This document shows, one piece after another, positions 29,737-40,973 of a DNA stretch of 64,000 nucleotides. The notes beneath the pieces are model-generated. The model saw only the letters and a program-made list of their open reading frames with translations, had not been told where the DNA came from and ran no database searches. This DNA is from Schizochytrium sp. TIO01 (lineage: Eukaryota; Sar; Bigyra; Thraustochytrida; Thraustochytriidae): assembly GCA_004764695.1 (NCBI GenBank), contig SMSO01000006.1:1096859-1160858 (forward strand), given 5' to 3'. The translations under genes were made by a program, and so were the position numbers. The stretch's first letter is position 1. Every line of letters starts with the position of its first letter.

Positions 29737-32700
29737 CCTACTGATTGCCGTGGCAAGAAAAACAACAGCTCATGCCGTAGGAGAAGGCGTTCTTCCACCT
29801 GTACGACAACTAGGAGTGCACGAGTTGCTGTGCTATTCGTTGCACCATCGTCAATCTTCAAGTAAGAATGTAGGGCAGCCTTGAACGATTAAAACATGAA
29901 TGAATAATCGAGAGTTTCTGCAGGTTCTGAACCTTGACTCCCATTAAAACCTCTAAGGAAGGCAAATCTTGCCTATCTCGAAATGCTCTTGCCTTCAACT
30001 TCAGACTTTTGCGAAATGCTATAATAGATAGATATAATAGATAAGGAACTCGAGCTTGTGATTCTACCTGAGTTTATTTGACATAGTTTTTCTATTTTCT
30101 ATTTTTAATTTCTAGCTAGCTAGGTTAAGAAATATGAACAGAATATCAAGCGCTTCATACGACTACTGGCATTTAGAAATCCATAATTTATGTGGACTCA
30201 AACTCTCGAGTTGATTTACCACTTTCTTCCAGATTTGTTACACCTCATATGTTGCCCAAAACACTTAGGACTTGGACTGCCTCACTGCTATTTTTGGCAT
30301 TTAGTAAACTACCTAGCTGCTCATAGTTAGCACTAATAGGAAAGCAGGAAGATATAAAGCAAAGTCCTTCTTTTACCTTTTTTTACGTTTGCTATTATAA
30401 AGTCTGTAGGAAAGAAACAAAAGCCTGAGCAGAAGAATGAAACAAATATTGAAAAAAAAAATTAAAAAGTCAAACGAGGCAGCGCAAGGTACGTGAGATG
30501 AACTACTTGTTTAAGGATGATTCGCTGCCTTTTATCTTCATCAACTCAAACTTTTCACAACCTTGTTTTCCCCCTTTTCGAATTAGTAATAAAGGGAAAG
30601 TTATGTTGAGTTTTTTTTTTTAATTACTGATGTTCCTCAGGCCTCAAAGTTTCAATTTTTAATTTTAATCTTTTCTTTTACTCCTTAATACAAAATCTTT
30701 TAGTATATAATGTCTTGAAACCAGTACACACCATGGTGCACACCCGCTGATTTGGGCTGGCACTTGCTGATCATTTGTCTGAAGAACTTAACTTGAACCC
30801 GAGACTTTGAGAGCTTGAAGTGCAATCATTTGGTTGGAAACTCTGCTTAGAACCTACATCTAAAAATCGAGAGGCAAGCAAAAGAACCATGCAAGTAACT
30901 CACACAACGAGAATGTGCAGCTGTAGCCGAGCCGGCGCGAGACATAGGTCCCCGGCATTTGCTCGGACACGGCACGTGAAAGACAAACTACTACTAGAAA
31001 GAAGGTGAATTCCAAGATGGCAGCATGGAAATTACTGCTGCTTCTACCTAGGTAGGTACCGTCGTACGCACTGCACGCCCAATAAGGTGGCGCACGCTCC
31101 AGGTGCTTCCGCCTTCTAGCGAGCTTGCATTCAAGCTGCACTGCCTTGTGCTAATACCATACGCACGTGGCACATAGCACTCACTGCTCATGCGATTTAC
31201 AATCTCTGTGGGAGTTAAAGGAGATCTAGAAAACGTAGTGACACCAGTTCGTAAGGATAGTTGCACACAGCAGCGAAAGTGAGCCTCGGGATACCGCGTA
31301 GAACTGAGGGAGCAGCCGGGCAGTCTGGCTGAGATATTGGTGTATCCTTGCAACAGAGGACAGCTTGATGCCCTTATTCGAAGCCCCATGATTCTGCAGT
31401 GGCACGTGCTTCAAAGGGTAGAAAGGCCTTCTTTTTTTCTTTTTTCTTTTTTCTTTTCTTCTTTTCTGCTTTAATGCTTAGCAGACGGGCGAAAGGGTCA
31501 AACACATACCTACTTAGTATAAGTCAGTCAAGGGAACTCGAGGGTCAGTCTGACTTGAGATTGATTTGAAAGGTGCGCACGCCCATTTTTGCCGTTTGCA
31601 ATTTGTGAGACTCTATCAGACAGCTGGGAGGAACACCTTCAAAATTTCTTCGGGTCTTTTGAGAATCTGCCTTGAGCAGGCGAAAAGGATCCGTGTTGAA
31701 AAATAAAATAGTCGTAGGTTGGTGGTGCTGATTCCCGTGGATAAATTTACGTTGTCGAGTTGACCAAATAAGCTGTGCTGCAATTGAGCACCGAAGCAGC
31801 ATTCGCGAGATCGAATGAGCCTTGACGTGTACTTTAGAACTAGCGTGACTACCAGTTGCATGCGAGCGTGCGTGGGAAAGGCGTGCGTGCGATCGACAAT
31901 TAATGATCGCTCATCATCATCGAACTTAACCCAGATAGTCACATTGAATGCCATCATAAGACCCAAATTGTAGGAACGTGTCATTGATATCCCATGATGT
32001 GCTTCTGAGCGAGGGCAATTGTTCGCGCTTCGTCTAAAATTTGAAGATGTACTCTATAAAAAAGTGCTGACGCTCAATAATCTCGCTGTGAGCAAGCAAC
32101 TTGATTAAGTGACAAGCACTGCGCTGGACAACGGAGAACCGTTGGCCCGTGGCCCGGTGGCCTCAGCCAAAAGCCCACGCGCTCAAAGCGTGACAGTCGA
32201 GCCGCAGCCTCCAACTTTCTGTTGTCGGAGCCAGTCCAATAAGAATAAAACGAGAGCCACAGTGCATTCATATTGTTGTCAATTACATTGGCAATCACAC
32301 TTTCATAATACCTCCATTTTTGTCGAAACATTCCAGTTTTTAGAGCCAAATTTGAAAGCAGCAACAACTTTGAATCGAAACAAACAAACAAAACCAAGCG
32401 AAGCCAGGGGAAAGCACCCACCACATCAGGAGGCTCGAATGACTGACTATACCAGGCTAGAGGGTCAGTGATTGGAGATAAATACGGTGCTACTCTAACC
32501 AGAGTACCTAACATAACATCACTGTAATGAAAACACAAAACCTGAAGGACTGCATCTGGTTAGACCCAATGGTTAGACCCAATGATAGTGAATCACTAAA
32601 AAAAGAGGAAAAGACATGACAAACACTTCTCGCTCAAACCTGTCAAAGGCCAAAAGAAATGTAGAGCGCTGTTTTTGAGGTGAAAGACTATTTTTTTCGA

Positions 32701-33446
32701 CAGTGCCAACGCTCGAGTAAATAAAATCTACATAAAGGAGAAAAAATGATCAAGTCGTAAACTCTATTGGGATAATATATATATATAACTTATGGCTCAT
32801 TGCATGTGCTTGAAGCACACACCTTCTCCTTTCTGCAAGCCAGCCCACCCCCAGTCAATGAAACTCTTGAGTTTTACAGGTGACAAGACGTTACGAGTAT
32901 GCGTGTGTTCCCTCCAACTTGGCTTTTAGGTGGCTGCATTCAATAGTCAATAGTCAACTAACAGGTTATGTGTGTCTTGTCTTTCGTCCATAAATGGTTT
33001 TGCCCATCAGTACTTTCGCAATGCCAAACGAGTGTTAATACTGACTTGAATCATCCTTCAGATGTTTTGTACCAAAAATATCGCAGTAGATAGACAAATT
33101 ACGTGAAAAATCCAGATTTTCAGGTGCATGCAAAATTCACCAATACTGACCGAGACCATTAAAAAAATGCCATCATATAATGCAGCATGAATTGTATAAT
33201 AAGAACTAGAACTGGAACGAAAGGCATAAGACATTTGTGGCTTTTGCTTTCTCTCATCTGCGTGCATCATTTTTCATACTACTGCTTCAAAGCATCAGCA
33301 GATTCGTTCGAAAATACAATATCAGAAGCACTAACTGTCCTCGATACATACACAGCAATTAATCTCCAGTTCACAATGACGATTACAATTGAGATGATAT
33401 GTTTATTAATGCGAATCGCATGAATTGAACACGCTAGTAGCGAATA
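29737..33446. other. Gene-poor interval, 3.7 kb
   Basis: AT-rich with only short frames. Two minus-strand frames of 122 codons (31984-31616, starting at ATG) and about 146 codons (ATG near 32514 to the stop at 32074) lack any family feature, and I do not accept them as genes. CTACCTAGGTAGGTACC lies at about 31044-31060. Confidence 0.4.
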
Positions 33447-34226
33447 TTACATATTTTTGCGGCGCTGATCATTTACCCGTCGTGCTCTAGTATCGTATCC
33501 GGTAGTCTCGTCATCCTCGTCATCCTCGTCCTCAAACTGCACTGCAGAATATGCGTGGGGAGTCGCGCTGGTAGACGCTGCTGCGGAGGTTTCAGCCGCT
33601 GCACGCCTGAATTTGGTCGCAAGGGCACTAAACTTGGTTTTCGCTGCTTCGCTCAGTTCGTTCCATGCATGATGTAAATCGTTCGAAGATGACGACCCCG
33701 AGGAGGTTGTCTGGGCCCGAAACTCGGCATGCTGAGCCAGTTCATTGCGAAAGCCTTCGTTTGCAAGCATCTTCGCGAATAGCTCATCCTGGCGAATCTG
33801 CTCTTCGCGAGCTCTCGCCACGGTGATACCCACTGGAAGTCTCAAGAAGTCCTCAGGAAGTGGTTTCCGCCATGAGTTCTGCTTCGAACCGACCTCTTTG
33901 ATCTCCTTCGGAGCTGAAGGAGGATCTTTGGCATCGACGTCGCCTAAATCTGAACCTCCACCGCTCAAAAAGGTTTCAAGATCCTGCTCTGTATAGTCCT
34001 GGATGATATCTATTTGGCCTGCTGCAGATTCCTGAGCATTGGATTTGGCCTGAGCCGCATCGCTGTCAGAGGCTGCTCCTTCCTCAGACTGCTCTGCGGC
34101 CATTTTCAAGAGTTGGTCCAATGCCCTGTCGGCGTCTCCGCCACTTGCCTCGAGCACAATCTCCACGACGGCACGGTCTATTTGCTCAAACATTGCACAG
34201 AGTGCATCCACGCTGGACGCCGCCAT
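33447..34226 (-). CDS. CUE-domain protein, CUEDC1-like
   Basis: The 259-aa product starts at ATG 34226 (aagATGg). Residues of about 3-45 form a CUE domain (ubiquitin-binding three-helix fold): VDALCAMFEQIDRAVVEIVL then ADRALDQLLKM, with the usual MFP-type first motif changed to MFE. Downstream, KPLPEDFLRLP, a DELFAKMLANEGFRNELAQH helix and a SEAAKTKFSALATKFRR helix occur in the same order as in animal CUEDC1, which supports orthology beyond the CUE domain. A Ser-rich segment and an acidic DEDDEDDE stretch precede a basic end. It probably binds mono- or poly-ubiquitin; CUEDC1's cellular role is poorly defined. No introns. It is divergent from the golgin-like gene, with 761 bp between the ATGs. 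Confidence 0.85.
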   Translation of the reverse strand: MAASSVDALCAMFEQIDRAVVEIVLEASGGDADRALDQLLKMAAEQSEEGAASDSDAAQAKSNAQESAAGQIDIIQDYTEQDLETFLSGGGSDLGDVDAKDPPSAPKEIKEVGSKQNSWRKPLPEDFLRLPVGITVARAREEQIRQDELFAKMLANEGFRNELAQHAEFRAQTTSSGSSSSNDLHHAWNELSEAAKTKFSALATKFRRAAAETSAAASTSATPHAYSAVQFEDEDDEDDETTGYDTRARRVNDQRRKNM

Positions 34227-34987
34227 CTTGCCAGATGAACGTGAACTACTTCAGCTGCTTCTTCACAACGTCCCGTAGAATTTCAGATTCCAATGTCCTA
34301 GGATGTTACAAAGCCCACGCTCAACCCCACCTTCGAGCTGTGTGCCGGTGACAACAAAGGCAAGCCAACCCGTTCGCAGTTCAGGTTCTGCCTGGTGTCG
34401 TCTTTGATTAGTGTGTATATAAATAAGCATTTAATCTGTTGCACAGAATTCATCGCGTGTATTCCCCAATAGCTCAGGTACTCTCAAGTCTTCTGGCTGT
34501 GGCTAGGTAGTTCTGTCTTAGTCTTGGAGTTTCCCAGCAAAGCGCGACTTCTTTGGTTTGAACGCACCTGCAAAACTGAGCGCATGGCTATATATTTCTC
34601 AATGACGTCGAAGAACTTGAAGATATTATCGATGTGTACCTGCCTAGTAGCTAGGTAGGAACTTGTAGAACACAGAATATGGGACCAATCAAGGTACCAT
34701 GTAGGACCTTCATTTTACACGAGGATTATAGTTGAGTCTTAGAAGTATATAAGCACTAGGTAAGTGTACCTATCAGTGTTGTTAATAAGGAGGTTAGGCC
34801 TAACCTAACAGAGTGTATAGTAGTACTTAGGTAGTTCTTTTGTTATGTTGATGTTCATTGTAATGATTGTATTCATTCACCTTCATTTTCGTCTCGTACA
34901 GACTGTGATCAGGGCCGAGGACGAAGGAGTCACCGTGCGAGGCTAATTCTCAGCGGATCGAAGACACCCGTGGTGGCCTTCCCTGCG
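34227..34987. promoter_or_regulatory. Divergent promoter region with TTAGG palindrome and TAGGTA motifs
   Basis: The interval separates two divergent genes. It contains several TAGGTA/TACCTA motifs (34637-34658, 34757-34772, 34826-34834) and the 14-bp palindrome GGTTAGGCCTAACC at 34792-34805. Specific factors are unknown. Confidence 0.35.
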
Positions 34988-37900
34988 ATGCTTTCTGCGT
35001 TTTCGAAGTACTTTGCAGAAGGCTTTGAGGAGGTCGAAGTCGAGGAGGTCGATGGTGAACTCCGTGTTGTGAACAAGGATACCGGTGACCAACGTGACCA
35101 AGGTGACGAAGCCCAGAGTAACAACAATAACACAGAACAACACGAGATTCAGCATGGCCAAAGTCAACAGCTTGGATTTCAGGATGGTCAACAATATTAT
35201 GATGACCAACAGTACTGTGCTCCCTCTCCAGAGTACTCGCAAGATGATCAGCAATACATATCAAACGGTCTTGGCTCACAGATGACGTTACAACAGGAGC
35301 ATAGTACCTCTCAAAACTACCCATATTCCTCTTACGAGCATGGCAAGCTGCAAGCTCAACATGAACATGAACATGAACCATATGTTCATGAAGGCTATGG
35401 TACATCTCAGAATGGTGACTATGCTGACTATAATAACTATACAGATTCATCAGGTCAAAGTCAGCAACACGGATATCACTACCCTGCACAATATAGCCAG
35501 GAGCAAAGTGACAATCTGAGTCCACAACAAGCAATATCGCAAGCCGATACACAAAATTGGCAGTCGAATTCATATCATCAGGGCTTTGATGGTCAGGGAT
35601 ACAGCTCACCCCCACACCACAGTCAACCTTACCAAGAACCGTTTTATCAGCAGCAGAACACATGGACTAAAACTCATGGGGAGAGCGCGAGCCAGGCGTG
35701 GGATGAGCAGCAACAAGAAGGATTCAACTATCCAAATGATGGTGAAGAGGTTAACGATGGAGCTGCAAGCTTGTTTGGAAACTCAACAGAGGAGGATCCA
35801 TTCACTCTTCCTCCTCAAAACGATAGCAATAGTCAATCTTCACAAATGATCTCACTGTCTGAACAAAGGCAGTTCCCTTCCACGCAACAATTCAACAGCA
35901 CGTTGAGTGACTCATCATCCAGTAGTCCTTCTAGCAATGGTCTAGCTGCAAGCGCAGCTAAAATCCCAAACCCTGATAATTCTGTTTATTTATCGCAAAG
36001 CTCTTCCAAATCTGCCTTGTCACTCCCTGATGACACCAGCAACCAAGACCAGTTGCAGCAGCAACAAAACCAGCAATACCAAGAGCAAGAGTCATTTGAT
36101 GTGCTACAAACTCAATCTAATGAGCAGGTTTCATTACACAATGGTGTACAATCTGTCAATTTGGGTTTGCAAAGCCATAATGCATTGTCCGAGCGGAATG
36201 ATTACCAGTACAATGCCCCAGTGCATAACATGGAAGATCAGTTCCCTGCATATTCATCTCAGGATGTCGAGGAGGAGCCATCGGATATGATTTATAAAAG
36301 TAGCGGCTTGCAAGAACAAGAGGAAACTGTCTTTGAAAGGCATGAGGGTGCTGATAATGTTCCTGAGCCCACCCCAAGCGCATCATCACCGAATCCGTCT
36401 AAAGAAAATGTATCATCGGGATCTAGTTTTTCGAATGTGTTTGGAAAACGCCTAACTCAACAATTTCGCAAACTCAGGGAGTTCACAAGAACTCCTCAGG
36501 ACGGATCCTCTGATGATATCTTTTCTGCTGCTCCAGATGTCAAAGAAAAAGAAACCGAGCATTCTGCCAATATTCAACATGACTCTTCACCAGACATGGA
36601 TGTTAGTTTGGAGGATGACAAACAAAATACAAAGAGTGATAGAGACGCCTTTCGAGAGGTCGATCTTGATGCTAGTATGGAGTCAATTGATTTGTTTGGT
36701 AAAAGCCCATCGCCTAAGGCGAAACACATTGGCAGACTCCCGACAACGATTGAAGATGTACCGTTACACTCAACAGGGAACATCCTTCAAGATGAGGAGG
36801 ATGTCCAAGATGACATTTTTTCACAGAGCCCCCGCAAGTCAAGGCGCCCGAACTCATTTGAAAATCCTCGTGAGCAAACGTCAATCTCAAATATGGTCTC
36901 TGATGAAAATTCTCCAATCGCAGGTAGCACAAACTTTGTTGATTCTCCGCAACACCCCGACAAATCAAATGAAGTCAACGATATTCATGAAAGTAAAAAG
37001 TCTAAGAGCGGAGGTGGAGTAGGAGGCTTTTTCAGTGCTGCTCTCGGCCTGCAAGCAATCTCGCATGAAGATACAGAAGATCTGCTGCGTCTTGATGAAA
37101 GAGAACAGGAACTACGAGACCTAGAACTCTCTCTTGCAGAGCGCGAGGCTAATGTTGAGTTTTCTGAAACGCGAGTCCGCCATTTACAAGAGAGTTTTGA
37201 TGAGGAGATAGAAAGACTTTTGCAAGAGAAAACTGCCGAGCTCGAGCACAGTCTTCGTATTGCTCAAGATGCGAAAGCTCAAACAGAACTTGAAATGGGT
37301 GATTGTCGACATGAATTGAAACAAATTCAAGATCAACTCTCCTCAATACATGCAAAGAACGAACATCTCGAAGCTATGAAGCAACAGAACAACGACGAAA
37401 TTGAAAAGCTTAATCAAGAAATTGTTCGTCTCACGGATGACTTGAAGAACCGCACGGAGAGTTTTGAAGAAAATATTCGTCAATACAATTTAAGAGACCA
37501 ACAAAGCACGATACGGATAAGGGAGCTGGAGGCTGCAGTTGCCATTCAACAGCAAAGTCCTTCCAACCCTGATTGTGAGAATTATGATATATCAGAGATT
37601 AGAGACTGGAATAAAAAACACCAGGCGCATCTTACCCGGATTGCAGAATTAGAACAAGCCTTGCAAAATCAATCTATTAACGAGCAAAGTAAAGAGGAAG
37701 GTCAACACCTCGTTTCTAATTTAGAGAATTTAGAACGTGTTCTGCAAGAGCGCGAAACCAAAATTGAAATACTTGAGCAAGAATTGTCGCAATATCGAGA
37801 GATGCAAAACACCCAAGATAGCTCGAGTCTCTTCCAGTCAGAGTCACCGCAGAATGATGGCACTGGACTGAGTGTACCGCACGGTTCTAAAAACGACCCG

Positions 37901-39562
37901 TTTGCCATCTCATCTGAACAAAGTGCTCAGGTACAAGAACTTGAGCAAAAGTGTCAAGATCAAGCTAATTTCATTCGAGAATTACAAGAAAGGCTTGCCC
38001 TAGCACCAGGCCAGACGCAAAGTGATCAATCCAGTAACAACCTCACTACTAGTTCTCATGAAGTAATGCCGTTGGAACATGATACTTCGTTTGATACCTT
38101 GCAACGGCTATGCAAGGAGCAAGAAGTCGAAATCTTAAGGTATCGTGCTCAAGCTGAATCATCTGAAACCGCGGCTAGTGATTTGCAAATCCAAATTTGT
38201 GGTTTGCAAACATCACTCAACGAAGCAAGTGAAGCTCGCTCTGCTGCCGAAGCAACCCTTGTAGCTCTTCAGGCTCGTTTGGCAAGTTCTGACGACACTG
38301 TGTCGCAGTATGAGGAACTGCAGAAATCGCATGAATTGCAAAGCACACGTATTGCAAATCTGGAGGCGAAATGCACTGAGTACGCTGCACGAATCAAGTC
38401 TTTAGACCACGGAGAAGACCAACAGCGTGCTGAGGCACTTCGTGTAACCATGTCTGTTTTTGCAGCTGAGATGCGTGATTTAAAAACTGTAGACGAGAAG
38501 GAGGATCTCATTAATAGTGTAGTTGACTCTGTCAACTCTTCTTCAGGAAGCCCTACTTTTATACTGCTTCAAGCCGGTCTCATTGCTAGCCTACGTAATC
38601 GTCTCGCCTCTCTTCGTGCCGCAGCTGATTCACCTGACCCGATGTCTCCCTCCTCCTTGGATAATGGAAGTTTAAATGCTGCAGAGGAAACCGTTGTAAC
38701 GGAGTCCGATTCTCCAGAGTGCAAAGATGAGAGCGATTGTGTTTATCTTGTTCGTCAATACATCGCTCAAGGCCGTACTTTACCTCTTTCAACCCTCGAA
38801 GCACTTTGCGAGCAAACAGCTTCCGGTCGGAAAGCTATGTGGGCATCTTCTGCTGCTCAAGTAGACGAAGCTATTGCAATGACGACCAAAATTCTTGAGA
38901 AAGCTTTCACAAAGTCATCAGCTCAGGGAGGAGAAAGTACCGCCCAGGTGGACGCGGTTAATAAATTGCAGGAGTCATCATATGCCTCCAAAGGATCAGA
39001 TAGTGCTTCACTGGAAGAACTCGGAGATTTGATCGTTGCGAAAGTTCGTATATCTGCAACCTCAGATGAGACAACAACTCTAAGAAGAGACTTTGCGAAG
39101 GTTGCAAAATCATATTTAAGTCTACTTCAAGAGAAGAAGGCTTTGGCACTTCGTGCCGAATCGTCTTCATCTCCAATCGTAAACAATCCAGAAGCAAACG
39201 AGGCAGAAAACAGTGTTGCACTATCTAAGGCTGAAGCAGGGGAAAAGAGGGCAAACTCAAACGAGGTTTCTTCTTCTTCGGTTAGTAGCGGCAATTTGGT
39301 GGATAAAAAGCTAGCGGCTTCAGTGGTAGCTACTTGTATTGAACGCAACTGTCGGCGCGATTGTCTTGAAGTTGTGTCTCGAGTACTCGACTTCGATGAG
39401 GATGAACGCAAACGAGTTGGGTTAGTTCGCAGCGGTGGGTTCTGGGATTCTTTCCTTCCTGACTGGTCTCGAGGACAAGCTAGAGCAGAGTCAATTAATA
39501 TGAATGACCGCAAGTTTTCTGACCTTTTGAATGACTTTGTGAACGACGAAATTCATCAGTAG
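34988..39562 (+). CDS. Golgin-like long coiled-coil protein
   Basis: The 1524-aa product starts at ATG 34988 (MLSAFSKYFAEGFEEVEVEE); the short amphipathic start resembles the lipid-packing helices at golgin N-termini. Residues of about 30-400 are Gln/Tyr/Ser-rich and low complexity. Residues 400-690 are acidic and Ser-rich. A long coiled coil occupies about 693-1150 (heptads such as EREQELRDLELSLAEREANV). The C-terminal segment (about 1437-1475) reads DKKLAASVVATCIERNC...VVSRVLDFDEDERKRVGL. This is reminiscent of GRIP/GRAB-type domains, which bind Arl/Arf GTPases, with the hydrophobic-FxxxERxxV pattern. A tethering role at the Golgi is inferred from this architecture. No introns over 4.6 kb. 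It is convergent with the next gene (238 bp between stops). Confidence 0.75.
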   Translation: MLSAFSKYFAEGFEEVEVEEVDGELRVVNKDTGDQRDQGDEAQSNNNNTEQHEIQHGQSQQLGFQDGQQYYDDQQYCAPSPEYSQDDQQYISNGLGSQMTLQQEHSTSQNYPYSSYEHGKLQAQHEHEHEPYVHEGYGTSQNGDYADYNNYTDSSGQSQQHGYHYPAQYSQEQSDNLSPQQAISQADTQNWQSNSYHQGFDGQGYSSPPHHSQPYQEPFYQQQNTWTKTHGESASQAWDEQQQEGFNYPNDGEEVNDGAASLFGNSTEEDPFTLPPQNDSNSQSSQMISLSEQRQFPSTQQFNSTLSDSSSSSPSSNGLAASAAKIPNPDNSVYLSQSSSKSALSLPDDTSNQDQLQQQQNQQYQEQESFDVLQTQSNEQVSLHNGVQSVNLGLQSHNALSERNDYQYNAPVHNMEDQFPAYSSQDVEEEPSDMIYKSSGLQEQEETVFERHEGADNVPEPTPSASSPNPSKENVSSGSSFSNVFGKRLTQQFRKLREFTRTPQDGSSDDIFSAAPDVKEKETEHSANIQHDSSPDMDVSLEDDKQNTKSDRDAFREVDLDASMESIDLFGKSPSPKAKHIGRLPTTIEDVPLHSTGNILQDEEDVQDDIFSQSPRKSRRPNSFENPREQTSISNMVSDENSPIAGSTNFVDSPQHPDKSNEVNDIHESKKSKSGGGVGGFFSAALGLQAISHEDTEDLLRLDEREQELRDLELSLAEREANVEFSETRVRHLQESFDEEIERLLQEKTAELEHSLRIAQDAKAQTELEMGDCRHELKQIQDQLSSIHAKNEHLEAMKQQNNDEIEKLNQEIVRLTDDLKNRTESFEENIRQYNLRDQQSTIRIRELEAAVAIQQQSPSNPDCENYDISEIRDWNKKHQAHLTRIAELEQALQNQSINEQSKEEGQHLVSNLENLERVLQERETKIEILEQELSQYREMQNTQDSSSLFQSESPQNDGTGLSVPHGSKNDPFAISSEQSAQVQELEQKCQDQANFIRELQERLALAPGQTQSDQSSNNLTTSSHEVMPLEHDTSFDTLQRLCKEQEVEILRYRAQAESSETAASDLQIQICGLQTSLNEASEARSAAEATLVALQARLASSDDTVSQYEELQKSHELQSTRIANLEAKCTEYAARIKSLDHGEDQQRAEALRVTMSVFAAEMRDLKTVDEKEDLINSVVDSVNSSSGSPTFILLQAGLIASLRNRLASLRAAADSPDPMSPSSLDNGSLNAAEETVVTESDSPECKDESDCVYLVRQYIAQGRTLPLSTLEALCEQTASGRKAMWASSAAQVDEAIAMTTKILEKAFTKSSAQGGESTAQVDAVNKLQESSYASKGSDSASLEELGDLIVAKVRISATSDETTTLRRDFAKVAKSYLSLLQEKKALALRAESSSSPIVNNPEANEAENSVALSKAEAGEKRANSNEVSSSSVSSGNLVDKKLAASVVATCIERNCRRDCLEVVSRVLDFDEDERKRVGLVRSGGFWDSFLPDWSRGQARAESINMNDRKFSDLLNDFVNDEIHQ

Positions 39563-39800
39563 ACCCGGTTCAGCTTCTATATTCTTTATGAGAATGTGTA
39601 TGCAATAGTTTCTTTTGGAAAGAGATCATATATTCACTTCCTTTTTTTTCATTGAAGAGTACAACAAAGTATAGATGCATCCAAAACATTTTTTCCTTTT
39701 CTATATTCTTGACTATCGAGTGTAGGGGCAGTGCAAGGGATATTACTGGAGGGCAAATTGTCCAAGTTGTGGCCTAAACTTGCTTAGAGCTTTCATAATC

Positions 39801-40973
39801 TCACGCTTCCACTGCAGAGATAAACAAGTTTGCGAGCGGAAAGACCATTTCAAGCTCCCGGCGGTGCGTGCTGAAAAACTCTGCACATTTTTTTGGGATC
39901 GTAGCAGAAGCTCCGGTCTTCCGGCCATTCAAGCAAACATTGAGATAGTAGAGAAATGCACGCCACGACTTCCCACCTTGCATATGAGCCACACAGTATA
40001 AAGTTCGAGCAAGGCAGTATTCCTCTGTAACACTTAATCTGATAGAGGCGTACGCATCTTCACTATCAGGCGTAGCAAATAGATGCAGAGCAAAACCGTG
40101 AGGTGACCCGGGAACAGAATCCATGGTAAAACAACCCGGGCGAAGGGTGTATGTCTTTCTAGTTGAACTGCCTTCTTCACCTGCGGAGCCGCGATTCATA
40201 ACTGCCACAGAAAGCGTTTTTGCTTCAGGGTGAATTTGAACAAGGCAGTCTTTGCTCTCAATGCCTTTCCCAAGAATGATCTGAGCGGAGCATCGAAATA
40301 CTGCCCCCAAAGGTTCTGCGTCCTTCTTCTTTTTGATTGGAGCTTTTTTCTTGGCCTCTACTGGTTTTGTTACGACGGATTCCTTAGACACGGGAGATCT
40401 TGGGGAAAAGTTCTTTGACTCCGGGGCTTCCACTGATTTCTCGCAGGAGAATGAATGCAAAGCAAATTTAGAAACTGGTTCGGCAAATCCATCCCCCAAA
40501 GCAAAAGATGGACGCAGCGGGGCTTCATCCATAGGCACAAGAGGCGGTGGCATATCGTCATCGTCATCATCACCATCATCATTACTTACGTTGACAGATA
40601 GCTTGGGCTTATCACTGTTCTTGTTCTTAGAGCTATCCTGTTTAGGGCAATTTAGCTTTGTCTTCTCACATTTGCCATTCTTTGTCACTGTAATACGACA
40701 GAGGGAGTCATCTTCGTTGTCGTCACCGTCCTCATCTTTGGACTCAACTTCATCAGTCATGAAGCGAACCGTTTTTGTTTTGGCATAAGGATCTGGATTG
40801 TAGTTCATCAAGGAGAATGGAGAAGTAGGCGGGTCGTTGTCTCTTTTTTTTGATGCCACAGCCTTCTGATTCTCCGAAGTACTATGGTAGCTGCTTACAC
40901 TGTCTGAATCGTCTTCTTCGTCATGAGCCTCCTGAAAGGTGCCTAACAGCCCGAAGTTCCCACGGAGAGGCAT
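39801..40973 (-). CDS. Acidic protein with C-terminal PH-like domain
   Basis: The 390-aa product starts at ATG 40973 (MPLRGNFGLLGTFQEAHDEE). The frame is open 10 codons further up but without another ATG, so an upstream exon cannot be excluded. The N-terminal half is disordered and acidic (DDGDDDDDDMPPP), with Lys-rich stretches (KKKAPIKKKKDAE). Residues of about 222-348 (VFRCSAQIILG to AFLYYLNVCL) alternate strands and end in a helix, as in PH-like folds; RKTYTLRPGCFTM and SWRAFLYYLNVCL are the best anchors. The C-terminus is a hydrophobic helix. The PH reading is tentative and no named family is recognised. No introns are visible. Confidence 0.65.
   Translation of the reverse strand: MPLRGNFGLLGTFQEAHDEEDDSDSVSSYHSTSENQKAVASKKRDNDPPTSPFSLMNYNPDPYAKTKTVRFMTDEVESKDEDGDDNEDDSLCRITVTKNGKCEKTKLNCPKQDSSKNKNSDKPKLSVNVSNDDGDDDDDDMPPPLVPMDEAPLRPSFALGDGFAEPVSKFALHSFSCEKSVEAPESKNFSPRSPVSKESVVTKPVEAKKKAPIKKKKDAEPLGAVFRCSAQIILGKGIESKDCLVQIHPEAKTLSVAVMNRGSAGEEGSSTRKTYTLRPGCFTMDSVPGSPHGFALHLFATPDSEDAYASIRLSVTEEYCLARTLYCVAHMQGGKSWRAFLYYLNVCLNGRKTGASATIPKKCAEFFSTHRRELEMVFPLANLFISAVEA

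Noticed and set aside
31616-32538. Two minus-strand frames of 122 and about 146 codons
   Set aside because: No family features, and an equally long competing frame on the other strand; kept as nongenic.
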